A stretch of DNA of 64,000 nt from Prochlorococcus marinus str. MIT 9313 (GTDB taxonomy: Bacteria > Cyanobacteriota > Cyanobacteriia > PCC-6307 > Cyanobiaceae). This document shows positions 47,101 through 55,543 of this stretch, in pieces; positions within the stretch are counted from its first letter, which is position 1; each line of letters begins with the position of its first letter. Both the position numbers and the translations under genes were made by a program. Below the pieces are notes generated by a model. That model was given only the letters and a program-made list of their open reading frames with translations. It was not told where the DNA came from and made no database searches. The DNA lies in the NCBI RefSeq assembly GCF_000011485.1, contig NC_005071.1, positions 1,243,347-1,307,346 of the forward strand. The letters run 5' to 3'.

Positions 47101-49479
47101 TCAACCCCTTGCGCCGCCAGAGACTGTGATCAAGGAGCCTTGATCAGTGTTACCACTTGACCCTGTTACTCGACTCATTGGTTGAGAAACTTCCTCATTA
47201 CGCTTTAAATCAGCAGCAGGCATCGCAGACATCGGGCCAGGCCGAGTTGGATTACGGCGACGAGCAGAAGCTCCTTCGGTACCAGTCACCCTTTCACTGC
47301 GATCCCAATCATCACCAGTGATATTGAGGCCGGCAGATTGGCCTTCTCCTGTAACTCGTGATTCTGGGCGTGTTTGACTTACATCATTGGGGGTTGCTTC
47401 AACAGGAACTGACTTGAAATGACGTTGTTTGCGGTCAAAACGGAACTGCTCAGTGCCAGTAATTTTATCAACCGCCATATTAAAAGGACCCGTAATCTGA
47501 GAGCCCTGCTCATAACTTGTTCCTGTCACACCAGAGCGAGGATCACGCTGTAGCTGCATCGCTCTCGCAGGAGACTGAACACTAAAGTGAGTCCAAGGAG
47601 ATGATTCTGATGAACCCTGGTGATCATTACTACCAGCGGGAGCATCACTTCCACATGCTTGAACAAGTTGATCTCCACCTACATATGGGGTGCCAGTTAA
47701 AGGTTCACAAGCACCTTTCTCTGCTCCTGTCATCACTCCACCTACTCCAGGCTGAAGACCTGTCATCACAGCGCCAGGTGTACCCAACAATTTTGGAGTT
47801 CGATCCTGAATTTCTCTTACAGAGTTTGTATCACACCAACCTGAAGCCTGTTCAACACCGCTATAGGGAGTTCCAGTTACAGCTTTACAAGTTCCAGGTT
47901 CATCGCCTGTTACAAGCTCCGAGCGACCTGTAAGAGTTCCACTAACAGTTTGCGACTTATTTGTAAGACTTAAACCGACCTTGGCAGCCTCAGGGTTTGG
48001 CTTGCCGCCACAAAAAGTGTTGTATTGCTGAGGGCCCACATATTCGTCACCAGTCACTCTTTTACAACTACCTGGTTCATTGCCTGTAACGTACTCAGAG
48101 CGGGCAACATTTGTACCAGTAACTCCTGCACCACGAAGAGTATTAAATGAACCTACTTTCTCTGCAGACCTCCCTTCAGGAAGTGGATCAACTCCAAGGT
48201 ATTGATCACCAGTCAATTGACGATTAGAACCAGCCTCGTCGCCTGTAACCTTCTCGGATCGTCCAACCATTACACCACTAACCTTGCGACCATCTTCTGT
48301 AACACTCTGACCAACTTTTCTTGGAGAAGGTTGGCTAACTCCACAATATTGATTGGCCTGATTAGCTGAAATATATTCAGTGCCGGTCAAAGTCTTACAA
48401 GTCCCAGGTTCATCACCAGTGACTTTCTCTGAGCGACCAACTTCATTACCGGTCACCCGATTTCCATGGCTTGTATTTGTAACTGCAACTTTTAAAGGTT
48501 GACCTGGTTGAGGAGCCGACTGACAAAAAGTATCAAACACCTCTGAACCTAAATATTGAGTACCTGTAATTGAACGACAAGTACTCGCTTCGTTGCCAGT
48601 AGTTTTAGATGAGCGGTTTGCTTGAGTACCAGTCACAACCTGACCTGTACTGGTTTCACTTAAACCAACTTTCCAATGAGCATCTGCTGCGACAGCCTGC
48701 TTGGAGCCATTGCGATTGGGACCACAGGGACGACAAGCACCAGAACGTTTTTTGCCAGTAGCACCACTTTTACTACGCAATTCACGCACTCTCTGTGAAA
48801 TCTCTCGACTTGAAAGGTCAGGGTCTCCCTGGCGAGCGACTGATGCTGCAGAGGTCGGTTGATTGGCTGCCGTTTTACCGTGCTTCGATTGTGCTTCACG
48901 GCGTGCAAGGACCAAAGCACGACTTGGATTTTGTATCGATCTACGTTTAGCAGAAGGACGACTAGTTGAATTCCTTGAACTTAATCTTGAGACAGTGTCC
49001 AAACTCTTCAAAGACTTTGAAGAAGATTCATCAACACCTTTCTGATCAGAGGCTAAATCATTAACCTGCTTTTTTGCAGCATCCTGCTGGCTAACCTTTG
49101 AAGAGATTTTCTCAACTTCTGCACGAGTTCTATCTTTACTTTTTGCCGCTGGCTGACCACGGCGAGAAAGCTCATCACGACGGGCCAAAACCAATTCTCT
49201 GCTTGAATTTCGGATCGTTTTCACTTGACGGCGCGAAGCTCCGGATGATTCTCTAGAAGCAACAAAAGACGTATCTAGTTGCTCTCTCTTAGGAGCGGTT
49301 AGCTGCACAGATTCTTTCCCAGCCTTAACGAAAGATTGATCAGTCCTGGTTAGACGTGCATCAGAGGCAGTACGGATGCGATTAGGACTTGATCCATTTA
49401 ATGTGGTTGATTTCTTACCTGAATTACTCAGGGCCTTACGGCGTTCAAGCGCTAGCTCTCGACTGGATTGTTTTGCCAT
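47101..49479 (-). CDS. csoS2: Carboxysome assembly scaffold CsoS2
   Basis: The 792-residue disordered scaffold links Rubisco to the shell. Four basic N-terminal repeats of the SSRELxLxRRxxLSxxGK type bind Rubisco (starts near residues 5, 90, 185 and 228). About six middle repeats carry VTG/ITG motifs and Cys pairs (for example VTGDEPGTCKTLTGTEY). The C-terminal region ends in the conserved tail SLITVSGGARG, which contacts the shell. The third middle repeat lacks both Cys (AGSNRQLTGDQYLGVDPL). I chose ATG 49479, two codons after a TTG. I saw no canonical slippery heptamer in the reading frame, so only the long form is expected. Confidence 0.95.
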   Translation of the reverse strand: MAKQSSRELALERRKALSNSGKKSTTLNGSSPNRIRTASDARLTRTDQSFVKAGKESVQLTAPKREQLDTSFVASRESSGASRRQVKTIRNSSRELVLARRDELSRRGQPAAKSKDRTRAEVEKISSKVSQQDAAKKQVNDLASDQKGVDESSSKSLKSLDTVSRLSSRNSTSRPSAKRRSIQNPSRALVLARREAQSKHGKTAANQPTSAASVARQGDPDLSSREISQRVRELRSKSGATGKKRSGACRPCGPNRNGSKQAVAADAHWKVGLSETSTGQVVTGTQANRSSKTTGNEASTCRSITGTQYLGSEVFDTFCQSAPQPGQPLKVAVTNTSHGNRVTGNEVGRSEKVTGDEPGTCKTLTGTEYISANQANQYCGVSQPSPRKVGQSVTEDGRKVSGVMVGRSEKVTGDEAGSNRQLTGDQYLGVDPLPEGRSAEKVGSFNTLRGAGVTGTNVARSEYVTGNEPGSCKRVTGDEYVGPQQYNTFCGGKPNPEAAKVGLSLTNKSQTVSGTLTGRSELVTGDEPGTCKAVTGTPYSGVEQASGWCDTNSVREIQDRTPKLLGTPGAVMTGLQPGVGGVMTGAEKGACEPLTGTPYVGGDQLVQACGSDAPAGSNDHQGSSESSPWTHFSVQSPARAMQLQRDPRSGVTGTSYEQGSQITGPFNMAVDKITGTEQFRFDRKQRHFKSVPVEATPNDVSQTRPESRVTGEGQSAGLNITGDDWDRSERVTGTEGASARRRNPTRPGPMSAMPAADLKRNEEVSQPMSRVTGSSGNTDQGSLITVSGGARG

Positions 49480-49590
49480 GTCCAACCAATAAAAACGTCG
49501 TAAGGGAAGAAGAAGCTTGTCGCCTCTGAGAGTTGATTAATAGCCCCGAAAATAAATCGAGGCTATTAAGAGATAGACACCGAAACTAAA

Positions 49591-49932
49591 TCAACGGCCT
49601 TCAAATACCACGAATGCGGTTCCTTGACTTTGGGTGTATGCGTCATAACCAACCATGCGCACATGGTGGTCTGGATATGCACGATGGCAAGCTTCTAGCT
49701 CACTTACAACCATGTTCAGATCCTTCTCGCCAAAGAAAGGTAACTTCCAGTAAGACCAATAGGTCTGCATGGAACCACTTGGATGGACGTGCTCAATGAC
49801 AGGGCTCCATCCCTGAGCAATGATGTAAGCAATTTGATCGTAAATTTCGTCCTGGGTCATCGGCGGTAAGAAGCCGAAGGTTTCCAGGGTGGCGACTGTT
49901 TGATAGTCACCAACTGTGCTCTGGAAAGGCAT
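49591..49932 (-). CDS. cbbS: Rubisco small subunit, form IA
   Basis: The 113-residue subunit has the family elements METFGFLPPMTQDEIYDQI-like opening (TLETFGFLPPMTQDEIYDQI), SYWKLPFFGEKDLNMVVSEL and a C-terminal VRMVGYDAYTQSQGTAFVVF. It pairs with CbbL in the L8S8 enzyme. It lies 107 bases downstream of cbbL and 111 bases upstream of csoS2. Confidence 0.97.
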   Translation of the reverse strand: MPFQSTVGDYQTVATLETFGFLPPMTQDEIYDQIAYIIAQGWSPVIEHVHPSGSMQTYWSYWKLPFFGEKDLNMVVSELEACHRAYPDHHVRMVGYDAYTQSQGTAFVVFEGR

Positions 49933-50039
49933 GGTGAACCTTGGATTGTGGATGTTTAAGGGCCAATACGACTAAGTGTTGGCCTAATAAATCTGAAGAA
50001 AGATTTTGAGGAGACAGATGCCTCCTCTGATGAAACTTT

Positions 50040-51452
50040 CTACTGAACGTCGAGCTTGTCGACAGTATCGAACTCGAACTTGATTTCTTTCCAAGTCTCA
50101 AGTGCGATGGCCAGCTCAGGGCTATGCTTCGCCGCTTCCATAAGGATGTCGCGACTTTCCTTCTCGATCTCACGACCGGCATTGCGTGCTTTCACACAGG
50201 CTTCAAGTGCCACTCGGTTAGCCGCGGCACCAGCAGCAGACCCCCATGGATGACCATGAGTACCACCACCAAACTGTAGACAGGAGTCGTCTCCAAAAAT
50301 TGCCAACAATGCTGGCATATGCCAAACGTGGATACCACCAGAGGCCACAGCAAAAACACCAGGCATGGAACCCCAGTCTTGGTCAAAGAAGTTACCGCGA
50401 CTGCGATCTTCTGGAACAAAAGACTCACGCAGGTTGTCGATATAACCAAGAGTGGTCTGACGATCACCTTCCAGCTTGCCAACCACAGTTCCTGTATGGA
50501 GTTGATCTCCACCGGAAAGACGCAGGCACTTGGCAAGCACACGGAAGTGAATTCCATGCTTGGGATGACGGTCAATCACCGCATGCATGGCGCGGTGGAT
50601 ATGCAACAGCATGCCGTTTTTACGGCACCAATTCGCCAAACCTGTGTTAGCGGTAAATCCACCAGTGATGTAGTCATGCATGATGATTGGCATGTCGAGT
50701 TCTTTAGCGAACTCAGCACGCTCATACATCTCCTCAGGAGTTGTCGCAGTGCAATTGAGATAATGACCTTTGACTTCTCCTGTTTCTTGCTGTGCAAGCT
50801 TGACAGCCTCAGCAACAAACTCAAAGCGCTCGCGCCAACGCTGGAAAGGCTGAGAGTTGATGTTTTCGTCGTCTTTGGTTAAGTCAAGACCACCACGCAG
50901 ACACTCATAAACAACCCGTCCATAGTTTTTACCAGAAAGGCCAAGCTTTGGCTTAATGGTGCAACCAAGTAAGGGGCGACCGTACTTATTCAAACGATCA
51001 CGTTCTACGACAATGCCATTAGGAGGACCACCGCATGTCTTGATGAAGGCCATCGGGAAGCGGATATCTTCTAAACGCAGATGGCGTAATGCTTTGAAGC
51101 CAAAAACATTACCGACCAAAGAGGTCAGAACGTTAGTGATTGAACCTTCTTCAAAAAGGTCTAGAGGGTAAGCAATAAAAGCGTAAAAGGACTCCTTGTC
51201 TCCAGGGACATCCTCGATGCGATAGCAACGGCCCTTGTAAAATTCAAGATCAGTTAATAGCTCTGACCAAACTGTGGACCAAGTACCGGTTGAAGATTCA
51301 GCCGCTACAGCCGCAGCAACTTCCTCTCTGGGTACTCCTTCCTGGCCAGTGCATTTAAAACAGGCCAGTAAGTCAGTGTCTAGGGGTACATAATCGGGAG
51401 TCCAGTAGGTGTCTCTGTACTCCTTAACCCCTGCGTCATACTTCTTGCTCAT
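50040..51452 (-). CDS. cbbL: Rubisco large subunit, form IA
   Basis: The 470-residue catalytic subunit starts [20 protein letters not shown], typical of form IA. The carbamylated Lys motif is [17 protein letters not shown], with [13 protein letters not shown] before it; loop 6 is [14 protein letters not shown], and [14 protein letters not shown] and the [15 protein letters not shown] phosphate-binding motif follow. A strong ribosome binding site (aaaaggag, eight bases upstream) supports ATG 51452. Confidence 0.98.
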   Translation of the reverse strand: MSKKYDAGVKEYRDTYWTPDYVPLDTDLLACFKCTGQEGVPREEVAAAVAAESSTGTWSTVWSELLTDLEFYKGRCYRIEDVPGDKESFYAFIAYPLDLFEEGSITNVLTSLVGNVFGFKALRHLRLEDIRFPMAFIKTCGGPPNGIVVERDRLNKYGRPLLGCTIKPKLGLSGKNYGRVVYECLRGGLDLTKDDENINSQPFQRWRERFEFVAEAVKLAQQETGEVKGHYLNCTATTPEEMYERAEFAKELDMPIIMHDYITGGFTANTGLANWCRKNGMLLHIHRAMHAVIDRHPKHGIHFRVLAKCLRLSGGDQLHTGTVVGKLEGDRQTTLGYIDNLRESFVPEDRSRGNFFDQDWGSMPGVFAVASGGIHVWHMPALLAIFGDDSCLQFGGGTHGHPWGSAAGAAANRVALEACVKARNAGREIEKESRDILMEAAKHSPELAIALETWKEIKFEFDTVDKLDVQ

Positions 51453-51521
51453 GGAATAGCTCCTTTTAAGTCGGTATAGAAGGTTGAGATGGCGAAGCTC
51501 TTAGAGCCATCGCAGAAGGCC

Positions 51522-51833
51522 TCAGTCCTTCTGACCTAAGAAATTGCCGTTGCCTAGCGCAGGCTCAACTTCCCGATGAGGGCGAGCAATGATGTGCGCT
51601 GCCACAAGGCCGTCACCAACACGCTCACAAGCATCAGCGCCAGCACGAACGGCGGCGTTCACAGCACCTGTCTCACCACGCACGAGCACGGTGACATATC
51701 CACCACCGACAAACTCACGACCAATCAGGCGCACTTCAGCTGCCTTGGTCATGGCGTCAGCAGCTTCAATTGCTGGCACGAGGCCGCGGGTTTCGATCAT
51801 GCCTAGGGCGATGCCCATGGTTTCGCTAGCCAT
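51522..51833 (-). CDS. csoS1: Carboxysome shell hexamer protein CsoS1
   Basis: The 103-residue single-BMC protein (IALGMIETRGLVPAIEAADA onward, RGETGAVNAAVRAGADACER, ending near EVEPALGNGNFLGQKD) is the main hexameric shell facet protein. It is the first gene of the carboxysome operon, 69 bases before cbbL, so the main promoter should lie upstream of 51833. The domain is nearly identical to that of CsoS1E. Confidence 0.96.
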   Translation of the reverse strand: MASETMGIALGMIETRGLVPAIEAADAMTKAAEVRLIGREFVGGGYVTVLVRGETGAVNAAVRAGADACERVGDGLVAAHIIARPHREVEPALGNGNFLGQKD

Positions 51834-52169
51834 TGCTTACCTGTAGTAGGAGATTGAATGTTCGGGAAGGAGAATGCTCTGCGCAGGCAACTTCCGTCAA
51901 GCAAATTCAGCCGAAACGGAGATCACCATCCATAGCCCCTTCCATAAGCTCGGCTAATCACCCTTGCTACGACTGTTTTAAACGACTGTTCGTTTTTCTG
52001 TCAGCTCTTGACCACATTTGGTTGCCAAGCCGCGCGAAAGTCTCAATTGATCGACTCCAAAAGCTTCTATCGCTTGTCCAAGGGGAGCAGAAACAATCAA
52101 AAATCCTGCCTCAGATCTTCCCAAGAGAGAACTTCCACCCCCTAAAGCAGAATAAGAGCGATAGTTTTT
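51834..52169. promoter_or_regulatory. Divergent control region of the carboxysome operon and rdgB
   Basis: The 336-base region separates csoS1 (minus) from rdgB (plus) and should hold the carboxysome promoter. The octamer cgactgtt occurs at 51970-51977 and again at 51983-51990, a 13-bp direct repeat about 140 bases upstream of csoS1, which might be a regulator site. I see no gene or clear RNA here, and I cannot point to a reliable -10 element. Confidence 0.45.
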
Positions 52170-52769
52170 TTGATTTTGGCTAAACCACTGCTAACCATTG
52201 CGAGTGGAAACCCTCGCAAGGTCGCCGAGATCGAAGCAATGCTTGGTCCACTCCCAATCGATGTGCAGAGGCAACCGCAAGATCTAGATGTCGAGGAAAC
52301 GGGCTCCACTTATCTAGACAATGCCCTACTCAAAGCTCGAGCAGTCGCAAAACGAGTTGGAAACTGGACCATTGCTGACGACTCCGGATTAGAAGTTGAT
52401 GCCCTGGATGGAGCCCCGGGGCTTTATTCGGCCCGCTTTGCTGCCAGCAATCAAGAAAAAATCAAGAAAATCCTTGCGGCCCTTGAAAACAACCCATATC
52501 GGAGTGCTCGCTTCCGCAGTGTGATGGTTCTATGCAATTCCAAGGGGAAGCTTCTTAAAGCAGCAGAGGGGATTTGCTGGGGAGAACTACTTAGATCGCC
52601 TGCCTATGAAGGAGGCGAGTTCGAATCGCTGTTTTGGGTTCGCGAAGCGAACTGCACCTACGGAGAACTCAATAATCAACAGCTTTCAAGGCTTGGTAGT
52701 CGAGGAAAAGCGGCTAGAGCACTAGCCCCTTGCCTGCGAGAACAACTAGGACTTGATCAGATTGTTTAG
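52170..52769 (+). CDS. rdgB: Non-canonical purine NTP pyrophosphatase, RdgB/HAM1 family
   Basis: The 199-residue enzyme removes dITP and XTP from the nucleotide pool. The substrate motif TIASGNPRKVAEIEAMLG is at the start, followed by the catalytic IADDSGLEVDALDGAPGLYSAR and the late SRLGSRGKAARAL. The start is TTG at 52170 or 52176; no ATG is in frame nearby. It lies on the opposite strand between csoS1 and csoS1D, and its stop abuts the csoS1D stop. Confidence 0.94.
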   Translation: MILAKPLLTIASGNPRKVAEIEAMLGPLPIDVQRQPQDLDVEETGSTYLDNALLKARAVAKRVGNWTIADDSGLEVDALDGAPGLYSARFAASNQEKIKKILAALENNPYRSARFRSVMVLCNSKGKLLKAAEGICWGELLRSPAYEGGEFESLFWVREANCTYGELNNQQLSRLGSRGKAARALAPCLREQLGLDQIV

Positions 52770-53540
52770 CTAGCGATTGATTTGATCGATGGCTCGCATT
52801 GCAGCAGCAGCAGCCTCCTCTACATCACCTTCTTTCCCCGCCAATGTGAGCCTGCCAAAGGCTCCCACGCCTTTCACGTCAACGATGGTGATATTGGATG
52901 CCTTCTCAGCTTCATTGGCAGCAATTAATACATAACCAGCCGGTTCGGTTTCAAGAATGAACATGCTCATTCCAGCTTCAATCATCGAACCACGACGATT
53001 TTGGCGATTAATCAAAACAGCGTGATCTGGGGTTATCGCACGGATCACCTCGGTCCAGCTCACATCACAAGAACTTCTCTGGCTAACAGTGCTGCCAATG
53101 GCATCCAAAACAACATCACCGGAATGGAGCACAGTGCTCTGATCACGGTGGTATAGGGCCAAAGAACCAAAAGCCCTTTCAACGACCATCTGGCCTAGTC
53201 GCACATTGCTGGCCTTAAGGGCAATATCAGTCACTCGATGGACAGCCATGCCTGGTGAGACCTCCATCCACAGGCAAGCATCACCAGGAATCGGTAAAAA
53301 GCCTTGACTCACCGTGCCCATGTAGGCAGCTAGCTGAGGCTGAAGTGAATCGAGGAAAACATACGTGCGCAATTCAATTTGCTGCACATGACTATTTTGA
53401 CGGCCAACCCTTGCTGTCTCCGAATCAGTCGTAATGACGCAGCTTGCCCCTGAGGCCTGAGGCAAAACCTCAGTTCCTGTCACCAGCGAGCTTCCACCTT
53501 GACGCCGCTCCCGAATTTCTAAGCCCGCAAATCGCTGCAT
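52770..53540 (-). CDS. csoS1D: Carboxysome shell protein CsoS1D, tandem BMC domain
   Basis: The 256-residue protein has two fused circularly permuted BMC domains: first about residues 50-145 ([56 protein letters not shown]) and second about 155-256 ([60 protein letters not shown]). CsoS1D trimers stack and open or close a large pore. I placed the start at [16 protein letters not shown] (53540), which gives the length I recall for Prochlorococcus CsoS1D; a TTG at 53621 would add 27 residues. Confidence 0.92.
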   Translation of the reverse strand: MQRFAGLEIRERRQGGSSLVTGTEVLPQASGASCVITTDSETARVGRQNSHVQQIELRTYVFLDSLQPQLAAYMGTVSQGFLPIPGDACLWMEVSPGMAVHRVTDIALKASNVRLGQMVVERAFGSLALYHRDQSTVLHSGDVVLDAIGSTVSQRSSCDVSWTEVIRAITPDHAVLINRQNRRGSMIEAGMSMFILETEPAGYVLIAANEAEKASNITIVDVKGVGAFGRLTLAGKEGDVEEAAAAAMRAIDQINR

Positions 53541-53641
53541 GGCGGGGATAATACCTTGTGATTGAACATATCTTTCAAATGCACTGCTCTTGCAAGTGGC
53601 CTTAGAGCCGATACCGTCCAAATCAATGATTGGGATGGACT

Positions 53642-54043
53642 ATGGCCACCATGCAAGAAAAAAAATCTGAATCTACAAACCTTCCAACAGACCTAAAAGC
53701 AGAGCAAGCCTTGGGTTTAATTGGTTTGGGCCTGATGCAAAAAATGCGGGAAGGTGCAAGTGAATGGACATGGTCTCAAGCTGAGACTGGCGGACAAGCC
53801 GATCTTTTAGCTCTGCGACAACGCCTCGAGCTCACATCTTTGGCCATTCAAACTGGTGCTCCACTTAGCACAGCTGAGGTGTCAAAACTTCTTGGCGCTA
53901 GACCCGGCTCAAAGGAAGTCAGACGAGGAGGGCTGATCGCAAGGCGAGTCAGCAGAAACGTTTGGAAGCTCAGCAGTTCCGACAAAACTCCAGAGCGCAA
54001 TGTTGATGGATTCAGCGGCGATGGATTCCGTCGCCGCCTTTGA
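53642..54043 (+). CDS. Conserved-type hypothetical protein next to csoS1D
   Basis: The 133-residue product has a Lys/Glu-rich N-terminus, a central segment LGLIGLGLMQKMREGASEWT and a C-terminal helix-turn-helix-like stretch (STAEVSKLLGARPGSKEVRR, then GLIARRVSRNVWKL). This suggests a small nucleic-acid-binding protein, but I cannot name the family. It is divergent from csoS1D with about 100 bases between starts, so the two may share control. ATG 53642 was chosen over TTG 53630. Confidence 0.7.
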   Translation: MATMQEKKSESTNLPTDLKAEQALGLIGLGLMQKMREGASEWTWSQAETGGQADLLALRQRLELTSLAIQTGAPLSTAEVSKLLGARPGSKEVRRGGLIARRVSRNVWKLSSSDKTPERNVDGFSGDGFRRRL

Positions 54044-54098
54044 ATCCCTTAAAAATTAATCATCAAACTGATCAATCTCCAGAAGAGATTATCTTTAA

Positions 54099-54524
54099 TC
54101 ATTCATCTTCTGACTCCTCTTCATCGTCTGACTCTCCTTTGGCCGACTGTTCAACATCGATGCAGATCGTGGTTGCCATCAATTGTTCTCTGGCCTCAAT
54201 CACAGGAGCCACTTTGCCCTTTTGCTGATCAGCAGCTTCAGCAAGAGTCAGATCCTTCTACTCACGTATCTCCTCGACAGCGTCGCAGAAGATCTTCACC
54301 TGGTCACGATACTCACTGAATTCAGCCTGGGCAATCGTGGGTTCAGGAGTCAGCGCATTGACCACCGCTACAGCCTGATCAACTTGATTTCGAGCAGAGC
54401 ACACCAGCTCAGCATAATCAGCCACTTGGATTTCATCATTGGTTGCTTTCTGGCTAGATGACTCACAAGAAGCAAGAGTGAGAGATCAAGCCAAAACAGA
54501 CGATAAAAAGCGAACTGCAGCCAT
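54099..54524 (-). pseudogene. Lipoprotein-like gene broken by two in-frame stops
   Basis: Reading from ATG 54524 to TGA 54099 gives 142 codons interrupted by TGA at codon 13 (54486-54488) and TAG at codon 89 (54258-54260). The reading frame before, between and after the stops is clearly protein-like. It starts with a basic-hydrophobic signal (MAAVRFLSSVLA), then a lipobox-like SLTLASC just after the first stop, helical segments (YAELVCSARNQVDQAVAVVN; FSEYRDQVKIFCDAVEE) and a highly acidic tail (ESDDEEESEDE). No frameshift is needed. The parent family is unknown; it was probably a small exported lipoprotein. Confidence 0.7.
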
Positions 54525-54631
54525 CAATCCAAAAAATCGATTCTCGTAAATTTAGTCATGTTTCGTCTGCAATTAAAAAAAATCTAAGTGCAGACAGATT
54601 GCATTGTGATAGAAAAACCTACAATTGAAGA

Positions 54632-54934
54632 TCAGCTCCTACCTAACCAGGACGGAGCTCCGCCAAACCATTCGCCAAGGTCGTCATCCTCCGAGCAGTA
54701 GTGATCATCTGGTTCGGACGAGCCAAGTTGAAGAGCATCGAGCAACTGATCAATACCATCTTGAGGTTGCAATTTCTGTTGTTCTCTCCTCGCTCTATGC
54801 AACCAGGTTGCAACAGTCTGGTTTCGGTCAGCAAACTTATGAATATAAATCCGTTCACTTAAGCTAACGGGCTGATCGCTTGCGACTCGAGCAAGAATCT
54901 CTTGCAAACGCAGGCGAGTATCTCTTGACAACAT
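54632..54934 (-). CDS. Conserved-type small hypothetical protein
   Basis: The 100-residue product has a basic N-terminal half (MLSRDTRLRLQEILARVASD, VSLSERIYIHKFADRNQTVA) and an acidic C-terminal half (SEPDDHYCSEDDDLGEWFGG). It is soluble and mostly helical. The ATG at 54934 is the only good start. Its function is unknown; it lies between the lipoprotein pseudogene and the sbtBA genes on the same strand. Confidence 0.7.
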   Translation of the reverse strand: MLSRDTRLRLQEILARVASDQPVSLSERIYIHKFADRNQTVATWLHRARREQQKLQPQDGIDQLLDALQLGSSEPDDHYCSEDDDLGEWFGGAPSWLGRS

Positions 54935-55257
54935 CTAAATAACACCACTAATACTGTTCTAATGGTAGAGAGGGGAGAAGTCATTGAAAAAACCACTTTA
55001 TTTTAGAAGCTTATATTTAGATTCACATGCGATATTTTAATTATTTCTTTCCTTGCCAGTTGAAATAATTGCATTCAGCCATGACTTGGTTACCAGCAAG
55101 AGAATAGGTACTCTCACATCAATCAAGCTAACTTCAAAGAAAAAGTTACCCCTCTAGCGTGAGGGGAAAAACTTAAACCTTTAAGGCGGCATCAATTGCG
55201 GCTACTACTAAGCCGCACAATACTCATATCGTCAACGTTTATGTTTTCAAAAGATTG
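54935..55257. other. Intergenic region downstream of sbtB
   Basis: About 320 AT-rich bases without a visible gene. It holds two hairpins: arms at 55149-55154 and 55161-55166 (cccctc / gagggg), and arms at 55197-55203 and 55211-55217 (tgcggct / agccgca). Both lie past the end of the minus-strand sbtA-sbtB unit. Confidence 0.45.
55145..55166 (-). terminator. Possible terminator of sbtA-sbtB
   Basis: On the minus strand cccctc-acgcta-gagggg forms a 6-bp GC-rich stem with a 6-nt loop, followed by taacttttt. The T run begins four bases after the stem, so the signal is weaker than a classic terminator. It lies about 90 bases downstream of the sbtB stop. Confidence 0.35.
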
Positions 55258-55539
55258 TCAGAGTGGAGAAGCCTCCGCAACATAAGCTACGCCACCATAA
55301 TAATTAAGTATGGGGTTTATCGATACACGCAACTTCTCAAGAACTTCTATCTCGCAAAAGACAATCACATGAGCATTTGCCCCAAGGCCACTAAAATCCA
55401 TGCCCTCTGTCACATAAGTATCAGGCCCTCTACCAGTGACAGGCCTAATGACTGAATAGCCAGGTGCCCCAGCTTCATCAAGAGCTTTAATCACTGACTC
55501 AAGCTCTCTCTCGCTTACAATTAAATCTAGTCGCTTCAT
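55258..55539 (-). CDS. sbtB: PII-like carbon-sensing protein SbtB
   Basis: The 93-residue protein has the PII-like fold (KRLDLIVSERELESVIKALD, GYSVIRPVTGRG, HVIVFCEIEVLEKL) and lies four bases downstream of sbtA, as expected for SbtB, which binds SbtA and adenine nucleotides including cAMP. It has a single Cys (FCEIE) and ends YVAEASPL, so the C-terminal CGPxGC redox loop found in some SbtB proteins is absent. It probably regulates bicarbonate uptake without that redox switch. Confidence 0.9.
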   Translation of the reverse strand: MKRLDLIVSERELESVIKALDEAGAPGYSVIRPVTGRGPDTYVTEGMDFSGLGANAHVIVFCEIEVLEKLRVSINPILNYYGGVAYVAEASPL

Positions 55540-55543
55540 GATT

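Noticed and set aside
47101..49479. Programmed frameshift site in csoS2, as known from Halothiobacillus
   Set aside because: The A-rich run near the Gly-Lys-Lys-Arg segment is not in the correct frame for a canonical slippery heptamer, and no stop-proximal alternative frame was evident.
54040..54461. Two plus-strand frames (62 and 92 codons) opposite the lipoprotein pseudogene
   Set aside because: They are the antisense of sequence with much better coding character on the minus strand.
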